This document shows positions 22,305-33,600 of a DNA stretch of 64,000 nucleotides, piece by piece. The position numbers were made by a program, and so were the translations under genes. Below the pieces are notes generated by a model. The model had not been told where the DNA came from. It saw only the letters and a list, made by a program, of their open reading frames with translations, and did no database searches. Location of the stretch: positions 57,790,519-57,854,518 of the forward strand of contig CM055097.1 in the NCBI GenBank assembly GCA_029204225.1. The letters run 5' to 3'. Each line of letters opens with the position of its first letter. Position 1 is the first letter of the stretch. Origin of the DNA: Diphasiastrum complanatum. Lineage: Eukaryota; Streptophyta; Lycopodiopsida; Lycopodiales; Lycopodiaceae.

Positions 22305-23574
22305 TGGTATACATCGTACTATACCAACAAGGTTAATATAGATTTTGTAGTAAATAAAATCGTTCCCACAAAGGACAACGTTAGAAAGTTATGTTTTTGG
22401 TACAATTTATGATAGGTGGTTTCGAGTGTTATTCTGATTGTCGACAGACATTAAAAAGTAACCAGTATTACGTGTGTTTGGGGAATGTAATGTTAATAGT
22501 TTTAGAATAGCAATTTGGCCTCTATCAAATCGAATGAAACGTGTTCTACAGATGAGATGTTATCAGAGTAGTACAACAGTGCTACACTCTGGCTGATTAA
22601 GGTGTCAACAGAGAGTCGAGAAGTGTTCGATGTATTCACGACTGTGTAGACAATTAATTAATCACTTTCGTGAACTGTTCATTTCTAGATAGAAGTCCTC
22701 AACAACTTAAGTCCAATTTAATAGTTAAAGAACACAAATAGTTTTAGAGCACGTTAGAAACTTATGTCAATTACAATCAGGAACACAGATCAAAGACTCA
22801 ATTCTTCAGACAGGGACTGTCATCTCATATGTATAAATATAGCTTTATTCAATGAACGTGCTAGACTACACCAAAGATAGTCGTTATTCGAATGCTGAAA
22901 AGAAAGTATTCGCGACAGATGAATAAGATGGTTTTAAGATAGTTCTTTAGAGCATGTTTTACGGATACACAACAAACGACTGTAATGTGCTAGAGAGTCT
23001 GTCTGATCAGAGAGTAATTCATGTAATGTATTAAAGATTGCTAGTAGACTCAAGATCACTCACACTCAACAGTGCGGAGAACAGAGATAAGGGAGAATAA
23101 CTCTTAGCGCTCTATTCACTTCTTCAACCTCTTACCTATGCATAAACTCTTCTCTCTTGATGCTCGAGACTGAAGTGTGAGATCAATATATGTTCTACGA
23201 GACAAACAAACACACCTCTAAAACAACAGGTGCGTCGCTCCCGCAAAAGGGTCTAGTTAAGAATTAGATTGAAAATACGTTCAATTATACCATAAGAGGT
23301 ATATTTAACTAAGAGTTAAAATTACTCTAGTTTAACATGTCTTTCCATATCTAGTCGTTTCGTGTGGACGACCTAGTGAAGGTTATCCAAGGCAATGTCT
23401 TTCCTTTTAAAGGTCTTGCCCTTAATTACAAGGCAAGTACTTAGGAGATATATTCTCAAAAAATGACTTAGGCCTCTTTATGATTTATAGTTATCTGTCT
23501 CATGTCTTCATTTTCGAGTATATCATGCCATATTTATGTTGATATTCAATATTTAATAATTTCGTGGCATCACA
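22305..23574 (-). repeat. 5' LTR of T1 (1,270 bp)
   Basis: In element sense it starts TGTGATGCCACG and ends GATGTATACCA. It matches the remnant at 8185-13235 and the T2 LTRs. It holds the uninterrupted sequence GGTATATTTAACTAAG at 23299-23314, the pre-insertion site of A2 in the other LTR. ATTGT at 23575-23579 may be one half of the T1 target duplication. Confidence 0.9.
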
Positions 23575-23579
23575 ATTGT

Positions 23580-24358
23580 GGAAAATTATCTACAAACTAC
23601 TTCTCTCTAGCCTGGATTTCGATTAAGGGAAACTATGATTGGGCCATGGGCTTACGCACACAAGATGCCACAACCCTCACATCTTATTTCTATTAATTTT
23701 GACATTTTATTTAATTACAACCATAATGGGAATGCGCCCAACAAAGCATCAAGGATTGCACAACAACAAGATTGATCAAATCTCGACACTAAATCTAGCT
23801 TGATTTGATCTAGATTGGCAATTGCCTTTAAACACCACAAGAAATCTATAATTTAATGATCCTCATGGCCTCTCACATGTGTGAACAGTACAAAATTTCC
23901 AGCAAGTTCAGATCAACTCATTAGACTCAGAAAGCATCACATACATCTAGTATCAATGTCATATAGAAGAGCAAAATTGTCAAAAATCATTGTCAGCTTG
24001 ATCTCTATCAAAAGCAATGTACAAATGGGCCCTCAATCCATAACTATTAAGCTCGGATCTGAGGTTAGGTCTGAATGTAGTTAGGGTAAACCCTAACCCT
24101 ACCAGTCTAGGCCTTAGATTAGGCAAATTAGCCCTCGGAACAAGGTGCCTCTTTTTGGAGGTGGCCAACCTCAACAAAAATCCCTACAAAATAGGCCCAT
24201 GTATTTGGCTTGGATTCAAAACATAATTCAAGGAAATCAAAGGTGACTTGATTCAATCAAGTCCTATCCTACATATGTACATGTGTGAATGAAACATGTC
24301 AATCCATCATGGTGCCACATGACATGAATCTAGTTGCTAGATTTTAACATTTTTCACA
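23580..24358 (-). repeat. copia-type LTR remnant, B-like
   Basis: Read on the minus strand, it starts near 24358 with TGTGAAAAATG, like the B1 LTR, and holds a TCACATGTGTGA palindrome (23873-23884) and a tract like the B0 LTR (ATCTAGATTGGCAATT). No primer site or polypurine tract was found. A solo or truncated LTR is likely; the ends are uncertain. A short CCCTAACCCT string at 24096-24105 looks telomere-like but is isolated. Confidence 0.45.
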
Positions 24359-24360
24359 CA

Positions 24361-25429
24361 ACAGAGGTGGACTAAGATGAGACTTGTCTGGGTCAAAGCA
24401 GAGCTTGACATTCATAGGTATAAGCCATAACACAGTCATCATCAAATTGCATAGATATCACTTGCAAATTAGAAGCTTTTAAGAATCGCAGTATTTCAAT
24501 GTAGCTTTTATTTATGCTACAACCGAGACTGGCAACGCCAGGAGCAATCACCTCCTCTAGTGTTGTTTGAGCTATGGACTTGTGAAATACTCCCACATCA
24601 TTCCAAATCTCTTGAGTCTTCAATACTTGTGAAACATCACACAAAAAATCCAATTTTTGGGCAATAATACGTGTTCACCATATCAATCTTGTCCGCATGT
24701 GGGGGTTTTGCTTAGAATGCGTTGATCACTTGCTAGTTTATGAATATATGCCAAAACTATCCACTTGATAAATGGCTATATAAGAATGATGAAACCAATG
24801 CCACACTAGCAGAGGAGATTTGAGATCGCTAAGGGCACAGCTCATGGAAACGCATGCACACTATTTCAGCCATCATGTTTACTAACAGTTAAGTTCTTCT
24901 GCTTTATGCATGTTTGCTAGCTGAACGCATTGTCTAAGGCATGTCCAAAAAGAAAACTGTCCATGCACGCATGATGTTATGTCAGCCCTCTGCGAAGGTC
25001 CAAATCTTAAGTGTTCGGACGTGCACCGCCATAATTTAGCCTTAAACGTTATCTTTCTTCCAAACCCCATTGACCGACCTCAACGCATAGTATATTGCCT
25101 TTGCAAGGCAAGGCCAACAAAAGTGTAGAGATATTTATGGCAATAATAAGTGACTTTAGGTATTTGATGTTTCGTATCACCAATATATATATATATATAT
25201 ATATATATCTTATATCTTAATCTTTCTAAACTATGACTTGATGGCTGTGTTTGCTAGTCACCTTGTTTGAGGAGAGTAGGAGAACACATATCAAGTCAAG
25301 CATGAAGAAGCTCTCCCTCAATGATGGAGATGACAAGGTTGTTTTACAATTGGTCAATTGTAATACCAATTTCTTGATCATTACTGTAATTCCATATCTC
25401 ATTATCATTGTAATGCTCTAGTTCCATTC
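24361..25429. other. no gene recognised
   Basis: I see no retroelement domain here. An 86-codon minus-strand ORF at 24653-24393 resembles nothing I know and may be chance. The tract contains an (AT)n microsatellite at 25183-25208. Confidence 0.5.
25183..25208. repeat. (AT)n microsatellite
   Basis: Thirteen uninterrupted AT units. Confidence 0.95.
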
Positions 25430-25432
25430 GAT

Positions 25433-25700
25433 TCATAGGAGGAGCTTCTTATGCTTGTGGATCTGGCAAAGTAGTCGTTCAGGAAATCCAAGGCCAAAGT
25501 TTTGAGCCTGGTGACATTCATTCATAGTGTGATTTCCCACACAAATTGAACACCAAACATTTTCCTGACTAGGAAAAGTCTTAGCGAACTTTTTGGTTGC
25601 ATTGCTCTTAGCATGTACCTCTTCCAAGGCTTTCATCTTTTCATCGAATTGAGACTACATCTTATCCAGCTGCATCTACTACTTTTGACCAAGTTTCTCG
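25433..25700 (-). pseudogene. gag-like zinc-knuckle fragment (K family)
   Basis: The minus strand encodes FAKTFPSQENVWCSICVG, continuing as a CX2CX4HX4C knuckle (C-SI-C-VGNH-TMNE-C). The segment before it also aligns by eye with the K ORF at 55732-56175 (SFPAQKNIWCPICSQHHT), including the preceding helical stretch. The fragment ends in unrelated sequence at both sides. It is probably a retroelement gag remnant; no function is claimed. Confidence 0.65.
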
Positions 25701-25706
25701 AACTCG

Positions 25707-27028
25707 TTGATCATCAACTCTGTAGTATTATTAATATTCATGGATGGAATAGTGGGTATCGTTTCTCTAGAGGAAGTGCGTAGAAACCCGTCTTATATGA
25801 CCGTAGAGGTAGAGTCTAGAATAGAATGGACTCTAAGGCTGCGACGTAGGTATTACGCAAAGAAGAGATATTTGGATAGAATTATGTCTACGCATGCGAG
25901 AGGAGGTTTGTTTGAGGTAGGAAGATTGTCTCAAACATGAATGTGTCATGATTTGGGAGGAATGGAGTTTGTGGGTAGTCGTTGTTCAGCCCTACAATAA
26001 AAACTAGAAAAACCTTTGTCTTTTTGTTGCATGAAAGGCAAGGTGCGTCTGCATTGATGCCTTTGTCCCCTCTTGAGCTCCACAAGTTGTACACATCTTC
26101 TGATGACGTAGGAGTTCATTTTAGAAAAAATGTGCGGATTCTAATAACTCATTGGCCTTTGTTTCTCTCAGTGTAAATCTAGATAGATCCACTGCCAGTT
26201 CCGTAGGTGGTGCATATACATTTCGTGTGTCAGGTCTGTTGTATCATCATATTGGTGGTTTGTTGCCTATAGATAGACCTTTTTTTTCATAGATCTACAT
26301 CATGAATGGTGGTGATCTACAAATAGATCAGATATTATCTTTGAATATGAATCCTCCCCATCTCTCCTTTCTTTGTTAAGATGTTTCAAAACATAGGTTA
26401 TACAAATGTTCGATTATGCATTTATCCTCTAAGATAATTATTTTAAGGTGGATTAATATCTCCTAGACCTTCCATAAAAAAATACAAGTTGGTATCATAA
26501 TCCACAAAATGCTCCTATAGATACTTCTTCTTGGCAATCTTTGGTTACATATTTGATTATGTGGGATTTGCTTTAGCCAAAAAGTTATGGTTTACTAAGA
26601 CATTACATCATAAATAGTAGCGAGCCAAATATTCCTCTTTGTTTAATATCATTTTTTGAGTTTGGAAATGCCATTGGATTCTCATTGGATTCTCTCAAAC
26701 ACTGGCCAATAAGGGCACAAAATTTCAATAATTTCATGTAAAAATCGAGATTCACTTTGACACAAGCGTGGCCTCACTAGCTGCAAACACGGTGTTGTCA
26801 AGCTTTAGACAGTTTTGGCTTGGGATCGTGGGTTTTGTCAAATCTCACTTTAGTTGCAGATGGTGCTATTGGAGTTGAACGACCCCCCATTGTTAGATGA
26901 TCATTCTTTATGCTGAGTTCTACATGAGAGTTCCTGCTCTTCGGCGTCTCAGCCTGTTGTGAGATCGTTCTTGGTGGTAAGGAAAAGGCAGAAATGGTTA
27001 CACCAGTACTAGAACTAGGTCAGCAAGG

Positions 27029-27030
<2 letters not shown>
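25707..27030. other. no gene recognised
   Basis: ORFs of 60-80 codons occur on both strands (for example 25707-25940, rich in Arg) but share no family features that I recognise. Nothing else is visible here. Confidence 0.5.

Positions 27031-27031
<1 letters not shown>

Positions 27032-27066
<35 letters not shown>
27032..27066. repeat. (CT)n microsatellite
   Basis: About 17 CT units, followed by CCTAACCCTAAAAA, a short telomere-like string. Confidence 0.95.
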
Positions 27067-27071
<5 letters not shown>

Positions 27072-27095
27072 CCTAACCCTAAAAATTTAAACCTG

Positions 27096-27166
27096 ATTGT
27101 AACCAACACCACTCTATCCCTAATTGTAACCAACACCACTCTATCCCTAACCATAATCAACACCAC
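27096..27166. repeat. 27-bp tandem repeat, 2.6 copies
   Basis: The unit starts ATTGTAACCAACACCAC and ends TCTATCCCTA. Units lie at 27096-27122 and 27123-27149; a third, partial and diverged, is at 27150-27166. The tract 27167-27620 has no further recognised feature. Confidence 0.85.
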
Positions 27167-27639
27167 ATCATTTCAGTCCAAAACATTTCATTCCAAAACA
27201 TTCTCAAAACATGCTCTTACAAGATTCCAAGAATTTGGATTACCACAACAAAGTATTATAACATTCCATCAATTTTCATTACATGTGATTTCAAAACAAA
27301 AGTAACATGTGATTTCAAAACAACAATACATATCATGCCAAAATTTAATCCGCACTACATAGCATTACATAACAATTGCATAATGTTCATAGCATGGATC
27401 GCTTCAGCATTACACATGCTTTGCTCCAGATTCGCAGTCACTCATGTTACCATATCTTAACTCCACATCATTAACAGAAATTCCATTATAGTTTGGAATA
27501 GGTTCAAAGGATTTCAAAGGAATTTTGACAAGGATGACCAGAGTCGAAAGAGTCACACCCGATTCAACCTGATCCAAGATCAAAAAATTTCTCTTTGAAA
27601 AGAGTTACAATGGGTCGGAAAAGACTTGGGTCGAAAATA

Positions 27640-28060
27640 TCCAATACTGGATTTTTCAACTTTTGAAAAATTCACATCCAAAGATCAAAATCCAGAATCA
27701 GATTTTTTGATACTAGATCGATTCGAAAAATCAAAAAATTTTCGATATCCAAAATCAGGAATTTTTGATACCCAAATTCAAAAATTTTCGATACGGGATC
27801 AACTCAAAAAATTTGTGATTTTTCGATACCCAAAATCAGATTTTCTCAATACCCAAAATCAGAATTTCTTGATATCCGAAATTAGAATTTCCAATATGGG
27901 TTCGACTGAAAAAATCTATGATTTTTCGATACCCAAAATCATACTTTTCAATACAAGATCAATTCGAAAAATCCGTAATTTTTTAATACCCAAAATCAAA
28001 GTTCGATATGGGATCGACTCGAAAAATTTGTAATTTTTCAATACCCAAAAATAGAGTTTT
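27640..28060. repeat. minisatellite 1 (GATACCCAAAATCAG type)
   Basis: Degenerate units of about 20-22 bases built on TTTTTCGATACCCAAAATCA, with occasional GGGATCGACTCGAAAAATT spacers, fill about 420 bp. The long ORF here (27626-28033) only reflects the repeat. Confidence 0.8.
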
Positions 28061-28079
28061 TTCATGACTCGATTTTTTT

Positions 28080-28800
28080 TAAAGATTCAAATATTATCGA
28101 AGACTCGTTTTTTTTGGAAGACTCGAATATTTGCAAAGACTTGAATTTTTTAAGCGACTCAAATTTTTGCAACGACCCAAATTTTTGGAACGACACAAAT
28201 TTTCCAATGACTTAAATTTTCTGAACGACTCGAATTTTTCCAAAGTCTCGAATTTTTTGAAAGACTTGAATTTTTCCAATGGATCAAATTTTTTCAAAGG
28301 ATCAAATTTTTCACCTTAATCTAATTTTTCCAATGACTCAAATTTTTAAATACTCGAATTCTTCCAAAGATTCAGATTTTTCTAAAGGATCAAATTTTTC
28401 AACTGACTCGAATTTTTCAAATGACTTGAATTTTTTCAACGACTCAAATTTTTCCAAAGAATCAAATTTTGAAAAGACTCGAAAGTTTTAAAAGACTCAA
28501 ATTTTTTCATAGACTCAAAGTTTTGGAAAGACTTGAATTTTTCTAAAGACTCAAAGTTTTTCAGAGACTCGATTTTTTTCAAAGACTCGAATTTTTTTGA
28601 AAGATCGAACAGTCAAGTCAAATTTTTCCAAAGGATCGAAGGACTCCTTGTATTGTCAAATCGAATTTTTCAAAAGACACAAATCTTTTCAAAGACTCGA
28701 ATTTTTTCAAAGACTCAATTTTTTTTTTCAAAGACCTAAATTTTTTCGAAGACTCGAATTTTCTCAAGGACTCAAATTTTTTCAAAGACTCAAATGTTAG
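28080..28800. repeat. minisatellite 2 (GACTCGAATTTTTCAAA type)
   Basis: More than thirty degenerate units of about 18-20 bases built on GACTCGAATTTTTTCAAA fill 720 bp next to minisatellite 1. The ORFs in both directions encode repeated Ser/Asn/Phe or Lys/Phe/Glu strings and are by-products of the repeat. Confidence 0.85.
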
Positions 28801-29199
28801 ATATTTGAGATGTGAGATGTGCAAGATCGGCCATCATCCAAATCATCGGTTGCCACCTAGATCGACTTCCGTTGCTCGTCAACGATGGGCTTACATACTA
28901 GTATATATACTAAAACTATTTGTGTGTATGTGAGGTACATATGTATGGGGGGACCCATGAATATGGTGCATCCTCCTCCCCTCACCCATGCATATACTTT
29001 TTTGAACTAAAAGGATGAGGAGGAGGAGGATGAGAATTGTGAGATGTTCTGATACGATTGATGAGAATCGTGAGGAGAAAAATTCACGAAACAGTCGCGA
29101 CTCTCTTTCAAAATTTGGATGGAGTTCAGATGCATTCGCTGAGCACTATCAGTTGAAACACTCCTACAATCCTCCAGAGAGTAGTCAGTTACTACTGAT

Positions 29200-30050
29200 C
29201 TACGTTCATAAAATTAATACAACATTCGACTTAATTTCAACCAAGGTGCAGCATTCAAAGAGAACAAGAAAACTCAGACATATGAAATAAACAGCATAAG
29301 CATTCAACATCCAAGATCAGACATAACTAGAAAATAATCTATATTGATTTTCTCTAATTTTTTCAGAGCACTGCATGCGAATCTATGTAGTGCGTTGGCG
29401 TGAGAGAAGCACGGTTCTCTCACAAGTATAGTTTCACTTCACTAGCGGACAATTGGATCTTCTGATCCTAGCCAGAATTATCTTCTCGCACGTAGACGGG
29501 ACTTCTGTCTGTGTTCATCTTTATTGCTTACTAGCATCAGACTTCTTCAGTGTCTCTTCTCTCTTAGTTACACTCTATGTATCATGTTCTGATATATGTC
29601 AAGTATTATCCAGTAAGTACGGTCTCTTTATGTAAATCTAAGATTAGAGTGATTATACATTTACAACTAATCAGGGAATCATAAGAGTGGCAGATTAGCC
29701 ATGACCTAGGAAATATATGCTGACATCATGCCATCAGGTTAGATCTCTGTACTTCTGGGTACTTGCGTGATCTCTGGTGGTACTCCTTGGAGCGTGAGGA
29801 CAAAACGAGTTTCGTTTCCATCGTTGTTTTCGTTTACCTCATCTGCCTTTCTCTCTTGTTGGACCACAAAGGAATCTCGTTCGTGGATCTTTCGTGTTCG
29901 CGAACCGTTCATGTTCACGAACCATTCGTGTTCGCGAACTGTTCATGTTTGCGAACCATTCATCTTTGTCTCGTTGACTTTCGTGTTCGCGAAACTCTTC
30001 GTGTTTCGTGTCTCCAGATGTTCGAGTTTGCAAACATCTTCGTCAGGTGA
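29200..30050 (-). repeat. probable 3' LTR of H1
   Basis: After H1 pol ends near 30060 on the minus strand comes non-coding sequence with a 17-bp repeat array (29896-29963), an AATAAAG string and a stretch that looks like R-U5. The exact ends and the partner LTR were not found, so both boundaries are approximate. 28801-29200 has no recognised feature. Confidence 0.4.
29896..29963. repeat. four 17-bp tandem units with TTCGCGAA palindromes
   Basis: The units GTTCGCGAACCGTTCAT, GTTCACGAACCATTCGT, GTTCGCGAACTGTTCAT and GTTTGCGAACCATTCAT follow each other without gaps. Two hold the perfect palindrome TTCGCGAA; a further GTTCGCGAAAC lies nearby at about 29985. The array is at the likely U3 start of H1. 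Confidence 0.9.
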
Positions 30051-30059
30051 GGGCTGAAA

Positions 30060-31727
30060 GCTAACAAGGCTTTGTAATCATAAACACTTTGTTTCTTCAG
30101 CTCCCTCTCAAAGCATGGTAGCTTTATGATCCCGAGACTACTCCTTTGCCTCTCAAAGAGCCCTTTGTCTAGAGCTTTAGTGAAGATGTCAGCAACCATA
30201 TCTTTCGTTCCTATGAAGGTGGTCTACATCATCTTCCTTTCAATCAAATCCCTAATCAAGTGACACTTGATATCAATGTGCTTCGTTTTTGAGTGGAACA
30301 CAAAATCTTTTGTCAGGTGTATCGTAGAGGTGTTGTCCATCTACAAGACCAATGGCTCGTTCCTTGTTTTGACCAATTCATCCAGGAACTGCCTTAGCCA
30401 AATTATTTTGTTGGCCATCTTCGTTGTTGCTACGTACTCTGCTTCGCAGGACGACTGGGCTACAATGGTCTACTTCTTGCTGACCCAGAGAACTATTGCT
30501 CTTGATGCGATGGTGCATCCTCTTGAGATGCTTTTATAGTTGTCCCTAAGAGATGCCCAGCTAGCATCGCTATAAGAAAGTATCTTGAGACTTGCACCAC
30601 AAAAATAACACAAGCCATAATCCCTCGTTAATTGAAGATATTGCAAAATTTGTTTTGCAATCTTCCAATGTGTTGAGACTAGATTCGTGCAGAATTGGCT
30701 CATCCTGAATATTGCATAAGCAATATCAGGACGTGTGTTGTCTGCAAGGTACATCAGTGAACCTATAAGCCTCCTGTAGGGTGTGAGCTGCATCTGTTCT
30801 CTTTCTTCCTCAGTCTTTGGACAGTCGTCATTTGTTAGCACCATCCCTGCGAGCATTGGAGTGTTCGCTCCTTTGTAGTTAGCATCCCAAAGTCCTCTAG
30901 GATCTTTTGGGTGTATCTGGACTGGTGAAGGTTTAACTTGCCTCCCTCATAGTCCCTTTAAATTTGTAAGCCTAGATAACATCTGGCTTCTCCCAGATCC
31001 ACTATCTCGAAATGCTTCAAGATGTCTATCTTTACTTCGGCAATTAGCTGCTCACTCCTGCAAAGTATTAGAGTGTCATCCACATAAAAAGCCACTATGA
31101 TGATCTACCCATCCGTAACTCTGACATACACATTGGAGTCAACCAACAGAGGCTTGAATCCCAATGATTTCAGGGCCTGATCCTTCTTCTTGTACCATTG
31201 TCGGGCTGATTGCTTCAGACCGTAGATGCTTCTATGCATTCTGCATACATAGTTAGGAAGTGAATTCGAGACAAATCCTGGAGGTTGATCCTTGTAGACC
31301 TCTTCATCTAATTCACCATGCAAGAAGGTTGTCTTCTTGTCCACAATGTGGATCTTGAGGTCATAAGCTGCTGCATATGCAAACAACAGACGTAGGGATG
31401 ATGTTTGATGACATGAGAGAAGGTTTTAGAGTAGTCAATACCATATCTCTGAGAGAAACCCTTCGCTACCAATCTTGCTTTGTATTTCGTCACACTCCCG
31501 TCTGGTCCATATTTGAGTTTGAAAACCCATTTGCATTTGACAATCTTGTGCTTATGAGGTAATGGCTCCAACGTCCATACCCGGTTCTTCTTCATGGACT
31601 CCATCTCTTCATTCATGGCTTGGATCCATTTGTCCTTTTCTGGACCTTCAATCGCCTCCTCAAATGTCTGTGGTTCGTCACTAAACTCACAGAATTCTTC
31701 TGATGTGGAAGTTGAACTGCTTGGCAC
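30060..31727 (-). pseudogene. H1 reverse transcriptase and RNase H (copia)
   Basis: RT starts with [20 protein letters not shown], then [20 protein letters not shown] and [15 protein letters not shown]. After a frameshift near 31340 it gives [14 protein letters not shown] and MHRSIYGLKQSARQWY. The palm motif FYVDDTLI is at about 31075-31090. The connection and RNase H follow (LIGSLMYLADNTRPD, SYSDASWASL, then VADIFTKALDKG near 30199). Several stops separate these pieces. Loss of a normal FAPV motif (here FSHVIK) also indicates decay. Family assignment to Ty1/copia is clear. Confidence 0.9.
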
Positions 31728-31970
31728 AAATCTTGCTGGTGCTCTTCATGGTCTTGTCGACCTTCTGGGAGATCTTCCCGGAACAGCTATGCCTTTGCCC
31801 TTGTCTGCTCTGCTCAGTCCAGAACCATCTTGGTTTACAAGAACTGCGACGGCAGGTTGTCTCTTGAATCTTTCTTCGTCTGATTCATCGCTCGAATGAG
31901 AGACGACTCAAAAATCTTCGTTTTTGTGTTTGTCCTCTACTCCCTCTGACGTTGGCGATAGGTCATAGTA

Positions 31971-32640
31971 CTATCTTTTTAGAACTTCATAGCTAATAGG
32001 GTCTTCGTTGGCCATTGTCCTGATCTCATCGAATTTGACATCCCTCACTATTTTCACAATGTTCATGTCTGGCATGTAGATTCTGTAGTATGACAAATTA
32101 TTGTCATAACCTACTAGAAATCCTTGTTCGACTTTCTCATCAAGCTTCTTGCGAAGCTTTTCAGGAATATGTGCATATATTGCACAACCAAATATTTTGA
32201 CATGAAACAGGTTGGATTTTCTACCCCACCATAGCTCATGTGGTGTCGTGTGAGGAACACCAGATTTACATGTCCTGTTCTGGATGTATGCGACTGTAGC
32301 TACTGCTTCAGCCCACAGTACTCTTGGAGCCTTCGAGTTTGCCATCATGCATCTGGCTGCTTCCATCATGGTCCTGTTCTTTCGTTCAGCAACACCATTG
32401 TGCTGCAGTGTGTAGGTTGTAGTTCTTCTGTAAATGATGCCACGATCATTGCATAAGTCAATGAAGCGATTCGAGATATATTCGCCATCTTGATTTGTTC
32501 TGATCTACTTCACCTTGTCTCTTGTGCATCTCTCAGCCAATTCACATATTCTGTGAATTTATCGAGTGCTTCAAATTTATTCTGAATAAAATACACTCTG
32601 GCAAACTTGTTATAATCATCAATGAAGGCTATATAATATT
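31971..32640 (-). pseudogene. H1 integrase C-terminal part
   Basis: The minus strand reads MMEAARCMMANSKAPRVLWA, then AYIQNRT, and after it the copia integrase C-terminal region FHVKIFGCAIYAHIPEKLRK and VEQGFLVGYDNN. The core between 32640 and 32370 (LRDAQET, LTYAMI, LNERT) is frame-broken but recognisable. It joins the upstream gag-PR-IN part at 32619. Confidence 0.85.
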
Positions 32641-33600
32641 TTACCTCCTACTAAGATCACGTTGAATGGACTGCAAATGTCAGAGTGCACCAACTCCAGA
32701 ATCTTTGTCGTTTTATAGGAGTCTTTGACGAATGGTGTGCGTGACATCTTGTCTTTCAAACATGCATCACAAGTGGTCGAACTGGTTGCATTCGAGATGC
32801 TGACCTCTGTTATTGCTCCATGATGACTTGCCTGGTAGAGTGCCATTGAGTTTGTGTGGCAGAGTCTTATGTGCCACAGAGTGTCTGGCGGATCGTCATG
32901 GGTCTGATGCATCTGATCTTCAGGTAGGTGCACCTTTAGATGATATAGGTTGCCCTTCCTTCTGCCTTGAGCAATGAGAGTGTTGGTGCTGGCATCATTC
33001 ACGTTGCATGCTTCGTTAGAAAACATCACACGCATTCTTGCATCTGGTATTCTTGCTACATAGAGCAAGTCTTGCTGCAGAGTTGGCACGAATAGAACAT
33101 CTTCGAGTCGCCTGTCTCTGCCATTGGTGTTGAGCCAGAGTGAACCAATATTGTTCACTTGATGTCTGGATCCATCTCCAAGAACTATGAATCTTGATGG
33201 ATCTACACTTCTAAAATCAGACATGATTCGTCTTGATGTCACGAAGTGCGAGGTGGCTCCTGAATCCAGGATCACCTCGTGTGTGTCAGACGTTGATGCT
33301 GCACACACATCTTTACAGATGTAGGTGGTCGAACATTTTTTGTTCGTTCTTTCTTCGCCCATCTTTGAGCTCTCGAGCTCCTCAACATAGGAAGAACTAT
33401 TACTGTTCTCATGTCTGTTCTGTGCTGATCTGTTTCTTGGGTTCTGGAGGCAATCCATGGCTGCATGACCCTTCTTATGGCAATGGATACACTCAATCTT
33501 GGGATTGAGCCAGCAGGCATCTATTGTATGCCCGTCTCTTCTGCATCTCGTGTAGGTCTTCTTGTCTGCATCTTGTCATTTTGACCTCCCTTTGGTCTTT
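32619..33600 (-). pseudogene. H1 gag C-terminus, protease and integrase N-terminus
   Basis: Two zinc knuckles open the segment: one degraded (TRCRRDGHTIDAC, first Cys replaced by Tyr) and one complete (CIHCHKKGHAAMDC). The protease follows as EVILDSGATSHFVTSRR. The pre-integrase region has DTLWHIRLCHTNS and CDACLKDKMSRTPF, and the integrase core starts at LELVHSDIC. The frame ends at 32619 in GGKILYSLH. The right edge is the T2 insertion point; gag continues at 37446 beyond T2. Confidence 0.9.

Larger units (their letters stand above)
8185..23574 (-). mobile_element. Ty3/gypsy Tat-type retrotransposon T1, interrupted by A2
   Basis: This long minus-strand element has a complete 5' LTR (22305-23574), a tRNA-Asp-like primer site, gag/PR/RT/RNase H/integrase remnants, a further coding region after integrase, a polypurine tract at 13236 and a 3' LTR remnant. 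The order RT-RH-IN, the primer site and the NGSR-like tail after integrase indicate the gypsy Tat group. All genes are broken. The 3' LTR lacks its last ~650 bp and is split by A2, so the outer duplication cannot be checked; ATTGT at 23575-23579 is the candidate on the intact side. Its size after removing A2 is about 11 kb. Confidence 0.88.

Noticed and set aside
24090-24110. Telomere-like CCCTAAC strings here and near 27070.
   Set aside because: Only one or two units each; no array.
27626-28033. 135-codon ORF (and ORFs at 28094-28824).
   Set aside because: They are generated by tandem repeats of the two minisatellites and occur on both strands.
29015-29290. 91-codon ORF starting MRRRRMRIV as a possible small gene.
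   Set aside because: It lies in or beside the probable H1 LTR; the Arg-rich start comes from an AGG-rich tract, and no family or context supports it.
32238-32456. Cys-rich + strand ORF opposite H1 integrase.
   Set aside because: It is the complement of clear copia integrase sequence.
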